Positions 41,200 to 51,875 of a stretch of DNA of 64,000 bases are shown here, one piece after another. The position numbers and the translations under genes were made by a program. Positions within the stretch are counted from its first letter, which is position 1. Each line of letters opens with the position of its first letter. The notes beneath the pieces were generated by a model that made no database searches, was not told the DNA's origin, and worked only from the letters and a program-made list of their open reading frames with translations. The stretch lies in contig CAICTM010000252.1 of NCBI GenBank assembly GCA_903772945.1, positions 1 to 64,000 of the forward strand, in the 5' to 3' direction. Source of the DNA: Seminavis robusta. Taxonomy: Eukaryota; Bacillariophyta; Bacillariophyceae; Naviculales; Naviculaceae.

Positions 41200-41642
41200 T
41201 TTTGTGCATGTATGTAGAACCTCGAAGGTACCCCTAATAATAAGAAGACCCCAAGCTTTGGACACAAAGCTTTGGCTTCTCTCCCTTTTCTAAAGGCAGA
41301 AAGGAGAGAGCGTCCTTTCAAGCTGTCTCTATCTGTGACGTGACATCAATCATCTTGGCGGCCTGACCTTCGGCGTTGCGGAGTTGCGGTTGCAGTCGAG
41401 TCGAGTCAGTTGGCATCATGACGTGAACAAAAAAAGGATTCTGTGATTCCCGAGTGCGACAGAACTGACCAACAACGCCTTCGCGTCCAAAGATACACGA
41501 AGGATCGCTTCAACAACAACCTGAGGAAGAAGCAAGAACCTCAAGCAGGTAGGTAGTACCATGCAGGCAGTACTGTACCATCCAGCCACTACAAGCCTAG
41601 CAGCACGACCCCATCCATCAAGCCATCCGCCCATCACATCAA
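41200..41642. promoter_or_regulatory. Probable two-way promoter region, 443 bp
   Basis: Lies between the opposite starts of the zinc-finger membrane protein gene and the FAM185A-like gene. It contains an inverted pair around 41260-41280 (CAAAGCTTTGG lies in AAGCTTTGGACACAAAGCTT). No specific factor sites are claimed. Confidence 0.4.
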
Positions 41643-43394
41643 ATGAGTGGTGGTAGCGCCATTGGCCGCTTGCTGCGTTTGAGCCGGACCGTGTCTCTTC
41701 CCAGTGTCAAGCAGGGAACAACTCTGTCCTTTCGCTCCAGAATCCCCACTGCCTTGACGATTCAGTCGGCTTGGCGAGACGATGGAGCTGTCACCTTGTT
41801 GCATTCCCTGCCTACGGGTAGCAGCAAGAAGGTGCCATTAGTGAACTTGGCTGTGGACCAAGCGGACGACCAAGTCACGTCTTTGGGAAGGACTGCGTCA
41901 CATGTCTCCATCTCCCTGCATCAACCACAACAAGATGAGAACTACTTGCCGTCTGCTCTGGACGGCAGCTTACTCGATGCCATTGACCTGAAAGTCCATG
42001 ACAAGTCCAACCCTCTTGAAATGAAAGACAAAGACGGAGTGGTCAGTCAGGTATGGGTAGAAGAAGAAGGCAATGAAAGAGCTAGTATTGTGGAGCTCAC
42101 TCTAGATGTACCCGAGAAGGTCAACCTCGTCTGTGAGCTAGAACATGGAGGTTCCATCGATGTCACCAACAAGATTGAAGGTGATGTCAAACTCAAGACT
42201 GTAGGCGGTAACGTTCGTGTCAAGAAACTGAGAGGCCATTCGATACAGCTCGAGACGACGAGCCATGATGCCTACATTCATGCATCGGATCTGTTGGAGG
42301 CTCAAAAGTTAAGCATCAATCTAAGTGGTGGAGGGAGATTCCGGTCCAAACGGATTCATGGCGAGACGGTGGATATTCAAGTAGTGGCCACACAGCAACA
42401 ATCATTATCAACAGCACAACCACCAAACAATCTACTTCATGTGTTTGAACAACTGGATGACGACGATGAAGGCTCCCTGGTGGACATTAGTTCCATGTAC
42501 GTGTCGGGCACGGGTGGGGCGCACGTCACCTTGCAGGGACCACTCCAGCCGACCAAACGTGCAGTCCGCATCAAGTCCCATCACGGTCCGGTTCTTGTAC
42601 AATCCTCAGGTGTGCACCGACCATGCGACGAACACCAGCCATTGGTAGAACTGGGCAGTGTCAATGGGAGCTGCGAAGTGGCCATTCAGGACGTTGCTCC
42701 CAGTAGCAACAACAATGAAGATCCTGACGACTGGGTTGCTTGTCGCGTGCACTACGATAGCATTTCTCCGGAATCGGTCAGTCTCATCACTACCCAATTA
42801 GGAAATGTGGGACTCACGTTTGATCGAAAGATGGAAGCGGATCTGAGGTTGTTATCCTCCAAAGACGCCACGACGCTAGCGGACATGGCAACTCGCTTGG
42901 CAGACGAAGAAGATCCAGAGCTGACGGTTGCCGGAAACAAGAGTAGTGATGGAGATCCAACTCGCATCAGCATCACACTTGTCCTTACCAAGAGTCACTC
43001 GCATGTTGTATCATCGGCAGACCAGCAGCACCAGTTGGAGTACGTCGAAGGGTGGGTCGAAAACAAGAGCCACGAACCCGACAGTCGGTTCGAAATGAAA
43101 ACACGCAGTCCGAAGGACTGGGTAAGATCCGGTTGGATGGAGCGCCAATCAAGCGCTCCAAAACTTTTCGGCCCCACAGAAGAAGAAGAAGATGGGGTCA
43201 CTACTAGTGACGACAAAACGACAATGGGTGGTGCTCGGCCCTTGATTGTGGCGGCTACCGTCGGTCAAATATCGGTGGAAACGCTGAGTTGGCTGGGGGC
43301 CATTGCTAGACGGTATGGTTTGGATGAGAAAGGTAGAGACCTTGGAAGACAGGCTACTCGGAGGGGCAGGGTGGTCCTGCCAGCGGATGAGTAA
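41643..43394 (+). CDS. FAM185A-like protein with DUF4097-type beta-helix
   Basis: This is a single-exon frame of 583 residues. The N-terminal 45 residues are basic and Ser-rich without acids (GRLLRLSRTVSLPSVKQGTT), so mitochondrial import is likely. The core has short beta-repeats in which strands recur about every 20 residues: VNLVCELEHGGSIDVTNKIE, GDVKLKTVGGNVRVKKLRGH, then SIQLETTSHDAYIHASD and KLSINLSGGGRF. This is the DUF4097/adhesin-like pattern of FAM185A, a poorly studied mitochondrial protein. Acidic and Gln-rich inserts separate the later repeats, and the C-terminus is Arg-rich. No catalytic motif was seen. The family call rests on the repeat pattern and position of the leader, not on a unique signature. 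Confidence 0.6.
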   Translation: MSGGSAIGRLLRLSRTVSLPSVKQGTTLSFRSRIPTALTIQSAWRDDGAVTLLHSLPTGSSKKVPLVNLAVDQADDQVTSLGRTASHVSISLHQPQQDENYLPSALDGSLLDAIDLKVHDKSNPLEMKDKDGVVSQVWVEEEGNERASIVELTLDVPEKVNLVCELEHGGSIDVTNKIEGDVKLKTVGGNVRVKKLRGHSIQLETTSHDAYIHASDLLEAQKLSINLSGGGRFRSKRIHGETVDIQVVATQQQSLSTAQPPNNLLHVFEQLDDDDEGSLVDISSMYVSGTGGAHVTLQGPLQPTKRAVRIKSHHGPVLVQSSGVHRPCDEHQPLVELGSVNGSCEVAIQDVAPSSNNNEDPDDWVACRVHYDSISPESVSLITTQLGNVGLTFDRKMEADLRLLSSKDATTLADMATRLADEEDPELTVAGNKSSDGDPTRISITLVLTKSHSHVVSSADQQHQLEYVEGWVENKSHEPDSRFEMKTRSPKDWVRSGWMERQSSAPKLFGPTEEEEDGVTTSDDKTTMGGARPLIVAATVGQISVETLSWLGAIARRYGLDEKGRDLGRQATRRGRVVLPADE

Positions 43395-44517
43395 ACAAAG
43401 TCATAGCCACATGTGTACAATCAACTTGGGAGACCACTTGGATGCAGTGGTGGGTGCTTGAAATGATGAGGGAGGATTGCTAACGCGAAGCAGATGCGGA
43501 AGGAGGAAGAAAACAAAGAATACCAACATCCCAATTGCAAGTTGCCAGGCTGAAGATTGCAAGTCGTAGTGGCTCCTGCCTCTTTGATGCTGGTGTCACA
43601 TTGCCAATCCACTGGGACAGTGAAGATCTGTGGGCGGTTTGTTGAGCTGTTGTTCCCAAGAAGCGCAAAGGTCAAGCATGTCTGGTTCTAGAAGTCGAGA
43701 GCGTTTGATTCAGAATCCATGTCTTAGCCGAGGCTTTGACAACAATAAGTGATCAGATCAGCGAATGATTCTTCTGGTCGTCTTCTTGTGGCTGCTGATG
43801 TGGATATGAGTGGTAGGAATTTAGTTGATGATGTCTGCGGGGTACCATTGCTGTGCTGTGCCTTACGCGACGGTGGAGCAACAAGAGTAGCAAGGTTCTC
43901 GCAAGATGTCGGGACGACGGGTGATACCGTCGCAAATGCATAAACATGGATGTCAGAATAAATGTGACTTTTGATCAGCAACCAATAAGCGTCGAAGCGA
44001 GATCTTCTCTCTTCCTCCGCCCAGGAGGGCCGCACTTCCTGGCATCATGTATGTGATTGTCAAAAAGAACTATACATGGAGCCATCAACTATTTCTCTGA
44101 ACAACGGGCCGGGGGCACGACAGCGCTCATGAGGGAATGGTACTTCAAGGCATCAACACACCAATTGACAGAAACATTTGGTTCACTTTACACGTTATTA
44201 GCTGCAATTTGAAGGAAAAGAGACCCTGGTGGGGGTCCTTCCAAATATATTGACATGACCCATGATTGAGCGTTACCATGGTTGCTGCTGCACTGCTGCT
44301 GAAGGCGCACTGATTGCGGGTTGCTCTTGCTTGCTTCGTCTACTTCAGCCAGGATCGCGTGGGAATGCCGTTGGCTGCTTTGGTTTATTCTTGTACGGGC
44401 ATTCATTGGGCGCAAATAAGATGAAACACCCCTTGTTCCACTTCCTGATATCAAGCGCTCGATTGGCTCATCGCTCTGTTGATACTGGTAATAGATAATA
44501 GTCACAGGGGGTTGATT
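43395..44517. other. 1.1-kb gap without a recognised gene
   Basis: Short ORFs occur on both strands (for example 43421-43675 and 43724-44035, minus) without family features. The gap is convergent between the FAM185A-like gene and the next minus-strand gene. Confidence 0.45.
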
Positions 44518-45228
44518 TCAAGGCGTCCCTGTGGACTTGCCTGTGCCGGTACCAGTACGGCCACTGCAGGTCTTGCCCAGACCTTCTGTTGCCGATTCCT
44601 CACTACTTGTGTCTTCCCTGTCGAGCCATTCCACTCCTTCGACTCCAAAGTCTAAGAGTGCTTGCCTTGCAGATTCGGCATGGAAGACGACCTCTTCAAA
44701 GATCACAGGAAGATCCGTGTCCGTTGGGATAAGATCCATAAAGAGTGATGACCCACTATCCAAGCGCTGAGTCCTAGAATATATGGATTGGAACAGCGGC
44801 TCACTCATGGGAATGTGCACCCCAACCTCCAAGCAAGGGTCGATGCTACTATACTTCACCTTCACCATGGCTAGCTCCCTACTGTAGTTGCTCACGTACA
44901 ATTGATCAAACTCTCCCATCTTGAGCTTGACAAAGCTACCGATGCGAACTTCGCAGGTTGGCAGAGTGGAGAGAGTGCAGCAGTTGTCGGTCTGCTGGCC
45001 AGGCACTTCGGAGAAAGGCACTTCCCACCACTCCCCAGCCCTCTCTGTTGGATCATAGCGACCATGAGCGAAATCTTTCTCGGCATAGACCGGCGACCCT
45101 CCTGGACCAGCAATGGCAATCCTTCGAGAACTTTTCAGTTGGATCTTCAGTTGCTTGTTCTCCTGAAGCAGATCGGCTACCACTTTGTCCCGCAAGTGAG
45201 CGGCTACAAAGGGCCCCAAGTCGCTCAT
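44518..45228 (-). CDS. Hypothetical protein, possibly of a diatom-specific family
   Basis: The longest frame starts at 45474, but the ATG at 45228 (MSDLGPFVAAHLRDKVVADL) begins a clearly protein-like helical N-terminus (LLQENKQLKIQLKSSRR, a short coiled coil), so it is preferred. The product is 236 residues. A middle region of beta-strand character follows (CEVRIGSFVKLKMGEFDQLY, LAMVKVKYSSIDPCLEVGVH), with an acidic, Gly/Thr-rich tail (TGTGTGKSTGTP). The helical start followed by GPGGSPVYAE recalls a family I associate with diatom genomes, but from memory only. No function can be given. The 5' part of the long frame over 45229-45474 may be untranslated or an upstream exon. Confidence 0.6.
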   Translation of the reverse strand: MSDLGPFVAAHLRDKVVADLLQENKQLKIQLKSSRRIAIAGPGGSPVYAEKDFAHGRYDPTERAGEWWEVPFSEVPGQQTDNCCTLSTLPTCEVRIGSFVKLKMGEFDQLYVSNYSRELAMVKVKYSSIDPCLEVGVHIPMSEPLFQSIYSRTQRLDSGSSLFMDLIPTDTDLPVIFEEVVFHAESARQALLDFGVEGVEWLDREDTSSEESATEGLGKTCSGRTGTGTGKSTGTP

Positions 45229-46923
45229 CGATGCCGATATCCTACCGTACCGTCTAGTTTGTGCCCTCCTTAACTTTCCTATGCGACCATGCTTGGTTAC
45301 ACTGCTGCTCTGCTCATGTGCTTGCTGTATCGTTCGTCTGTCGCAGTATGATTGGGGGGATTGATTCGGCTCACTGACTGTCTGTTGTTGATCACAGGCG
45401 ATATCCACTTGGTGTTCGTCCAAAAAATTAGGGACGCTGATGTGTTGAAAGCATCGGCATCTAAAACCACCCACGCATGTAGCTGTCTACCACGAAAGAT
45501 TTTGGATCCAATCCTCCTGACATGGAGACCATCCATTCAAGACTCCGGCCAAGAGTCGTTGGATGAACAAATAACAACGGTATTCCATGCTCGTCTGTCC
45601 TACCGTCAGAGAAATGGCATTGGTGTAGCATCAGAATTGCCTGTTTTTGATGCTGAGCTGTCTGTCTCCTGTGTCAGGCTGATTCCGACAATAGTTGCCA
45701 TCTGATGATTGACAAGAGAAAGACAAAGCTATGGGAGCATTAAAGACCGCCAATGCCGGGTGAAGTTCTGATGGATTCGACGAGCATTCTGCAAGCCGAA
45801 TGAATGGTTGGATCCATGTTATGGGACCTGGTCGAGATACCGTAGATCAGCCCGGGCCCCGCAAGGCAAGCAAAATCTGAAGAACTCTCTGACTCTGGAT
45901 GGATTCTTTTGTGTTTTGAAAGGATTCTGATTGATAGCTCCTACACGTGTAGTTGCTTTAGAATAGGAACATGTCATAGCATATTTTCAAAGGTTTTTCA
46001 CTCTTCTGTAGTTTGGCTGATTGCCATACTTCTTGGTTTTGAGAAGGCAGAAAGCGAGATGTCAACTTGCTAGTAGGCAGGCATGTGCATGTGCATCACG
46101 GGCGATGTCGATGACTTTTGTTCTGACTCTTTCTCAGAACAGAAATCTGGGTGTTCCTACGGTACTGGTGTAGTACTGTTTGTAGGGCCGCCTCCAGTTA
46201 GTTGGTCCAACAACCAAAGAAGAAACCTAGATCGGGCTCCCAGGCCACTCTCGACCAAGCCCTCTAGCCACAATGCCTAACCAAAAGAGAATTAATTCAA
46301 TAAAGCGTTGATCTAGGCACCAGTGTATGGAGAACGACAAGTGGCTCGTCACAACAGATTCCTCCTGGCATCATCAAGACAAGAACATGCTGTTGCTCGT
46401 TCTGTTGTATGTTCTGCTTTGGGGTTCTGCAGAGGGTTAGTGGAAGGATTACTTACTTGCATTCCCACTCTTGAATCCTGCTAAAATGTGATTGTGATTG
46501 TGATTGTGATTCGACCAAGCCGATCAAACAAATTAAAATTGACAACTGGCAATTTGAAACCCCCTCCCAAAATGGTCCCGCCAGCCCAGCCACGAGCAAG
46601 TCTGCAAGCATTGTGACCTAAGTATTTGATTACCAGTGTGATTAGGATTTGTCCGTTGGCTGTATGCAGCATAACGATCAAAGCTTTGAAACTAAAATGT
46701 TTCGCGCGAAAGGTGCGCAGCTGGCCGTCGAAAGGGATAGATTTTCCACGTGAAAAAGTCTACCAGGATTTGTGTAGAGCTCTGGCAGCATTGTTCGGCT
46801 CCTTTCTTTGAGACTTCTTTGTCTTTTTCTCGGGTCTGCCATTGGATCTTCTCAAAAAAGACTTTGCCTGGCATATTACTATAACATTGCCTTGCTTGTT
46901 GTGGAAACTCTTTGCTGCCCACC
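45229..46923. other. 1.7-kb gap without a recognised gene
   Basis: Upstream regions of two divergent genes. A plus ORF at 45352-45705 (117 codons) lies antisense to the upstream frame of the hypothetical gene and is not convincing. A (TGATTG)n-like microsatellite lies at about 46489-46512. Confidence 0.45.
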
Positions 46924-48390
46924 ATGAAATTCTCAATTGCTGCCGTTCTGACTGCCCTTGTGGCCCCCGTGGCTGCCGAAATTTACCTCAAGGAAGACTT
47001 CAATGATGATGTGAGTCGAATGAGATTGATTGAGAATCCACGAGAAAAAGGATTCGATTCGATGGCTGCATTGGTGCTGATGTCTACCCGACTGGACTCG
47101 TTACGATATCCACGGCATTTCTATTCCATCCTTTCGTGTTGGGATACTCAGGTTGCGGTGTGGTACTCTGTCGTCTCATTAAAATTCTCTTTCTTCATTT
47201 TTATTTTTGCAGGGCTGGAGTAAGAGGTGGACTGTTCCCAGCAAGTGGAAGGGAAAGAGCGAGATGGGAGATTGGAAGCACACTGCCGGCGAGTGGTATG
47301 GCAGTGAAGAGGATAAGGGAATTCAAACATCCAAGGATGCCCGATTTTATGGAATTTCTGCTCCCATGGCCAAGACTTTTACCAGTGATGGGAATACTCT
47401 AGTTATCCAATACACAGTCAAGCACGAACAGGACTTGGACTGTGGCGGTGCCTACATTAAATTGCTTCCTGGCGGAGACAAGTTTGATGCTGACAACTTT
47501 GGTGGGGACACACCATATGCCGTCATGTTTGGTCCTGATGTCTGTGGAAGCTCCAACAAGAAAACCCACGTTATTCTTCACTATGAACCCAAGGAAGACA
47601 ATGTTTTGATCAAGAAGGAAGTCCCCACTGAAACTGACGATTTGACCCATTTGTACACCTTCATTTTGAAGTCGGATAACACCTTTGAGGTTCGCGTGGA
47701 CAACAAGTCTGTGCGGGAAGGAAAATTGCAGGATGAATTTGATCTCCTCCCACCCGAGGAAATCAAGGATCCTGATGCCAAGAAGCCCGATGACTGGGTG
47801 GATGAGGCCAAAATCGCTGATCCCGCGGACGTCAAGCCAGAAGGCTACGACGATATTGCCGAGGAAATTCCCGATCCTGATGCAACAAAGCCTGATGATT
47901 GGGACGATGAAGACGACGGCGAGTGGGAACCACCAATGATCGACAACCCAGATTACAAGGGACCATGGAAGCCAAACATGATTGACAACCCTGACTACAA
48001 AGGAAAGTGGGTACACCCCAAGATTCCCAACCCTGACTACAAACATGATGACGATATGTACAAGGTCTGTAAGGACGGATGTACTCATGTAGGATTCGAA
48101 TTGTGGCAAGTCAAGACTGGTACGCTGTTTGATGATATCATCGTCACTGACAGCATTGAGGAAGCCGAGGAGTACGCAAAAGAAACGTTCTTCAAGAAGA
48201 AGGACGCAGAGAAGGAAATGTATGATGCGGCACAGGAAGCCAAGCGAGCGGCAGAAGGAGGTGTAAGTTTTCTTGAGATTTTTAGAGCGTCTTCTTTGTT
48301 GGATTTGGTCGCTCACATTTTTCCTTTTTTCGCTTTTGCCAGGATGATGATGAGGACGAAGAGGACTTTGGAATGGGTGATGAGTTTTAA
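46924..48390 (+). CDS. Calreticulin, ER lectin chaperone
   Basis: The exons are 46924-47010, 47213-48262 and 48343-48390, with introns of 202 and 80 nt and both joins in phase 0. The signal peptide is MKFSIAAVLTALVAPVAA. The globular lectin domain follows: IYLKEDFNDDGWSKRW, then QYTVKHEQDLDCGGAYIKLL and GPDVCGSSNKKTHVILHY with the conserved Cys pair. The P-domain arm has three repeats of the IxDPxAxKPxDWDE type and three of the GxWxPxxIxNPxYKG type. The C-terminal domain is short and acidic. No transmembrane segment follows, so it is calreticulin rather than calnexin. The protein binds monoglucosylated N-glycans and Ca2+ in the ER. The last residues are GMGDEF, not KDEL/HDEL, which is unusual for ER retention. 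A 345-codon antisense ORF over the P-domain is a composition artefact. Confidence 0.95.
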
Positions 48391-48562
48391 GAGGCTTGCA
48401 CAGAAACACAGTTGGGTTGATGATCCAATAATTCATCTAGTTTCCTGAAAATTTATTAGAACTATCATAAAAATCAGCCTTGTGGTCATGCTAGTCTTCG
48501 ACGGGTGCATTTTCCTTTATAGGAAGCACACGTCGAGAGCTCTTCGATCGCGCCAAAACAAA

Positions 48563-51181
48563 TCAATCCTCGTGGTTGGGTGCGTGTGGTAGGCCCAGCA
48601 TTCGGCAAACATCGTTGCACTCGTGAGTTTCAAAGAATGCTTTGATTCCCTTCTCCCCTCGGTCAGTTCGACCCAGGTTGATGTTACTGTGCGACAGAGG
48701 ATTGGGGCTCTTCCTTTTTCGATGGATTGCTGGGTCTGTCAGCATGAAGCAACGAGTCCCATCTGGTCGGACATGCAACACACCCTGGAGATCAACCACC
48801 ATGAACTGTTGCTTGCTTTTCTCATATGTAAAGTGACTGAAGGCAGGAGGGAATAGATCCTCTGAGAGTTTGAAGGTCGTCCCAAAATTGGGGGCCATGA
48901 TGCTGTCGTCCATGATCCCATCGTCATCCTCCTCTTCTTCATCTTCACTTCCTTCTTCAATTGCACCCAGGCCGCCGCCCTGAAACGCGTTTCTCTCTAC
49001 TAGACTGAAATCTGAGGACCCCTCGACAAAACTGCGGAAGGAGGCTCCATCCCAGGCGCTCGTGTCTTCTGTCTCGTACTGCCAGCCATTGTTGCTCGAA
49101 AACTTGCAGTAAGCCCCTTCCAACTTTGGCTCTACCAACAGAATAAGGTCCTTGTCACCTTCATGAAGCTCCAGCACAAGAGGTTCTAGAAATTGGATCC
49201 TTGGAAGACACTTGAGAGTGTCATGGTGTACCTCATCAAAGTGACTATACACCTCATCAAGGTTTTCGTTGAACTTCTCTGCAAAGCGCTGTGCCAAAAC
49301 CTGTGTTCTCATGAACTGCCGGTGGTAATCCATTTTGCTGGTGTATGAGCCCTTCTTCTCCACGAATCGAGATTCTTTTGCAACCATGCGAGGCCCAATG
49401 AATCTGTGAGTGCAGGAAAAAGGAGTATGCATGTGAGAGGCTTCTGACATTGTGATGCTCTGTTGATGGGCATGATAAGCAATTCTCTGGACTTACCCCT
49501 GTTGTGCATCAAGCCATCGACAATTTCGAACTAGCCGCTCTGCGCCCTCTCCACATGCTGATTTCTTCACGGCAAAGGAGAACGATGGAAGCCTCCGTGG
49601 AATCAGCTGTTTTGCACGTCGATCCTCCAGGAACTCAACACATTCATGTGATGACTGGTGATTGTGTAGGGCTTGTTGACAAGCTGGTGAGTTACAATAG
49701 AAGCATGCCTTGCAGCGACTGCAAAGCTGACCTTTGTTCGCTGTAGTGTCAATATCTCCCACAACTTGATAGCATTCCCCACAACGAGGGTCCATGATGT
49801 AGACGAAATCATCCTTCTTCGTACTCCAGCTCCAGACACGGGCAACATAGTTGGAGTTGCTTGAATTGTGATATGTGTCCCAGTTCTCATTCAGCTTCAG
49901 GTCATCAGGTGTATTGCTCCTTTCTCGTCTAATGTCTGTGCGAACAGATTGGACTTTGCCCGTGGTGATGTCAGTTATCTCAGTCTTCGTCGTCGTCATT
50001 GTTGTGATGAGGGTGGAGACAATGTTTGCCAGACTATCCGTGTCAAGTGATGGCTTGTCAAAGGATGCCACGGCACCAAATTGCTTGGCTTCTCGGACCA
50101 TGGCTTCAAGTGTCGAGAAATCTTCCTCCTTGTCTGCCATACCAATACACGAGATCGACAATCGCCGTCCAAATTTGGAAGCAATAGTTCCCATTCTTGA
50201 GGCAAAGTCTCCATGATCAGAAGGTTTCCCATCAGAGAAGAACATCAGTGACAGTGAGCAGCTACCAAGCTTGTTGGCATCGAGAAGGAGATCTGCCATC
50301 TCCAATGCCGGCATGTAGTTCCCGTCGCCACAGGGTCGAAGCTCGGACCATTCTCGCTTGTCCACCAGATCATTGTAAAGTACCCAGTCCATTGGCTCAC
50401 ATTCCAAGGCGACTTCAGCATCCTTCTTCATTAACACCACACTCACAACATCTGTACTGGAACAGGATCCTGATTCAAGCTGATGCTTGACAAAATCGCG
50501 AGCCAAAATCATCCATACTCCATCCGAGCGGCACCTTGCCCCATTCACGTCATCTCGCCGCATGGATCCTGACATATCGACCACCAACACGGAATGGCTG
50601 GTCCATTTACTCTTGGTTTCTAGCATTTCCTTTTGTACCATTGCATGTGCTTTCCTCATGGCTTCAGTCTCGTATACACTATTCTTGGCCAGCATGATTG
50701 GCTTGACACATTTCGTCCCGGAGACTTTGGATGCAATGTCTCGTGATCGAAATGAGGTGACTTCACAGCATTTGTCCGGATCATATACAAACACAACTCC
50801 ACCGTAGGTGTATTTGATTCGCCCTTCTCTGGATGGCTCTTTCATACCATAGCGCCTTGCTCTTTGCAACTGAACCTTGTCGATTTTGCGTTGGACGCGG
50901 CGCTCTTGACCATGGGTGGTTGACAGCAACGATGACATTTCCGTGGCCAGAACAGCCGGAACAGCATCATGGTCGTCCTTTGTCATTCTTCTTTCTTGAT
51001 CAATACCGGTAGATTGAAAGCTTGGATCAGATTGACGCATTTTATGGTCTGCCTGGAAGAATGCGCCGAAAGCGTTGCCTCTTTCAAGAGACGCAAACGA
51101 GCGGGAGATCAGCTTTCTAACGAGCGAGAGAACAGTCCGTTTCTCCCTCAGGGTACCCGGGTAACGGTTCTCAGTATCCAT
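48563..51181 (-). CDS. VWA - MYND-like finger - alpha-kinase protein (VwkA-like)
   Basis: Exon 1 is 49497-51181 and exon 2 is 48563-49403, with a 93-nt intron; the phase-2 join completes a Gly codon. The product is about 841 residues. A von Willebrand A domain occupies about residues 190-390, with a MIDAS motif DMSGSMR (DxSxS), a Thr-type loop and FFSDGKPSDHGDF. Then comes a MYND-like zinc finger (CGECYQVVG ... CSRCKACFYCNSPACQQ and HNHQSSHEC). The C-terminal half is an atypical alpha-kinase: RMVAKESRF (ATP-binding Lys), LVEPKLEGAYCKFSSNNGW, AFSHFTYEKSKQQFMVVDLQ, MLTDPAIH and the zinc-site end GIKAFFETHECNDVC. VwkA of Dictyostelium shares VWA plus alpha-kinase and acts at contractile vacuoles. 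An acidic Glu/Asp insert interrupts the kinase. All key motifs are present. Confidence 0.9.
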
Positions 51182-51443
51182 GACTGGTTGATTTAGTCAC
51201 GGTTCTTTATTTCATTCCAATCCAATCACTCGAACGATGAATCCTGTGTACTTTACCCCTTTACTAAACCATTCGTTTCCACGCAAATGGCTCTTCTCGG
51301 CTGCTCGCTTCGTCGTCCCCTGTCAATTCATCTCTGGAAGTAAGTTGTTGGTTGTGGGGACAATGAGCAAGAGAGGGAGGTCAAAATCCGTCACTTACAG
51401 TAGAATTTGCTTGTTCTCTTTTCCATTTGCAGTTATATAGATC
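51182..51443. promoter_or_regulatory. Two-way promoter region, alpha-kinase / ribosomal protein uL14
   Basis: A 262-bp gap between opposite starts. An upstream ATG at 51364 begins MSKRGR, the usual uL14 N-terminus, but it cannot be joined in phase to the main exon, so it is probably 5' leader, perhaps with a leader intron ending near 51434. Confidence 0.45.
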
Positions 51444-51875
51444 ATGAGTGAGAAAGTAAAGCGTGGTCGGGCTCTTGCCTCTGGTATCAAGCACCGAGTT
51501 TCGGCAGGTCTTCCCACCGCCGCCGTGGTCAACTGCGCGGATAACTCCGGAGCCAAGAACTTGCATATCATCGCCGTGTGCAATATTGGAGGACGATTGA
51601 ATAGGTACCCCAAGGCCGGATCTGGAGACATGGTCATGTGCTCTGTCAAGAAGGGAAAGCCCGAACTTCGTAAGAAGGTCATGCCCGCAGTGATTGTCAG
51701 ACAACGCAAAGCATTCCGCAGAAAGGAAGGAGTCTTTATCCACTTTGAAGATAGTGCCGGCGTTATTGTCAACAACAAGGGAGAAATGAAGGGTTCCGGT
51801 GTGTCCGGACCCGTTGCAAAGGAATGTGCCGAGCTTTGGCCCCGTATTGCTGCCAACGCTGGTTCTATCTTGTAA
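51444..51875 (+). CDS. RPL23: Ribosomal protein uL14 (RPL23), cytosolic large subunit
   Basis: This is a single-exon frame of 143 residues with the full eukaryotic uL14 sequence: [19 protein letters not shown], then [36 protein letters not shown], then [33 protein letters not shown] and [20 protein letters not shown]. It sits at the subunit interface of the 60S ribosome beneath the sarcin-ricin loop, near the sites of GTPases and anti-association factors. The start MSEKVKRGR is three residues longer than the usual MSKRGR. Length and motifs are complete and the call is secure. Ribosomal protein genes are strongly expressed, so the short shared promoter with the alpha-kinase gene is worth note. 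Confidence 0.97.
   Translation: MSEKVKRGRALASGIKHRVSAGLPTAAVVNCADNSGAKNLHIIAVCNIGGRLNRYPKAGSGDMVMCSVKKGKPELRKKVMPAVIVRQRKAFRRKEGVFIHFEDSAGVIVNNKGEMKGSGVSGPVAKECAELWPRIAANAGSIL

Noticed and set aside
47399-48436. 345-codon minus-strand ORF opposite calreticulin
   Set aside because: It lies fully antisense to a well-conserved gene and arises from the Asp/Pro/Lys-rich repeats; hydrophobic runs are the mirror of the P-domain, and no family is seen.
51364-51440. Upstream ATG giving MSKRGR, as in uL14
   Set aside because: It cannot be joined in phase to the uL14 frame by a GT-AG intron; the 51444 start already gives the complete protein.
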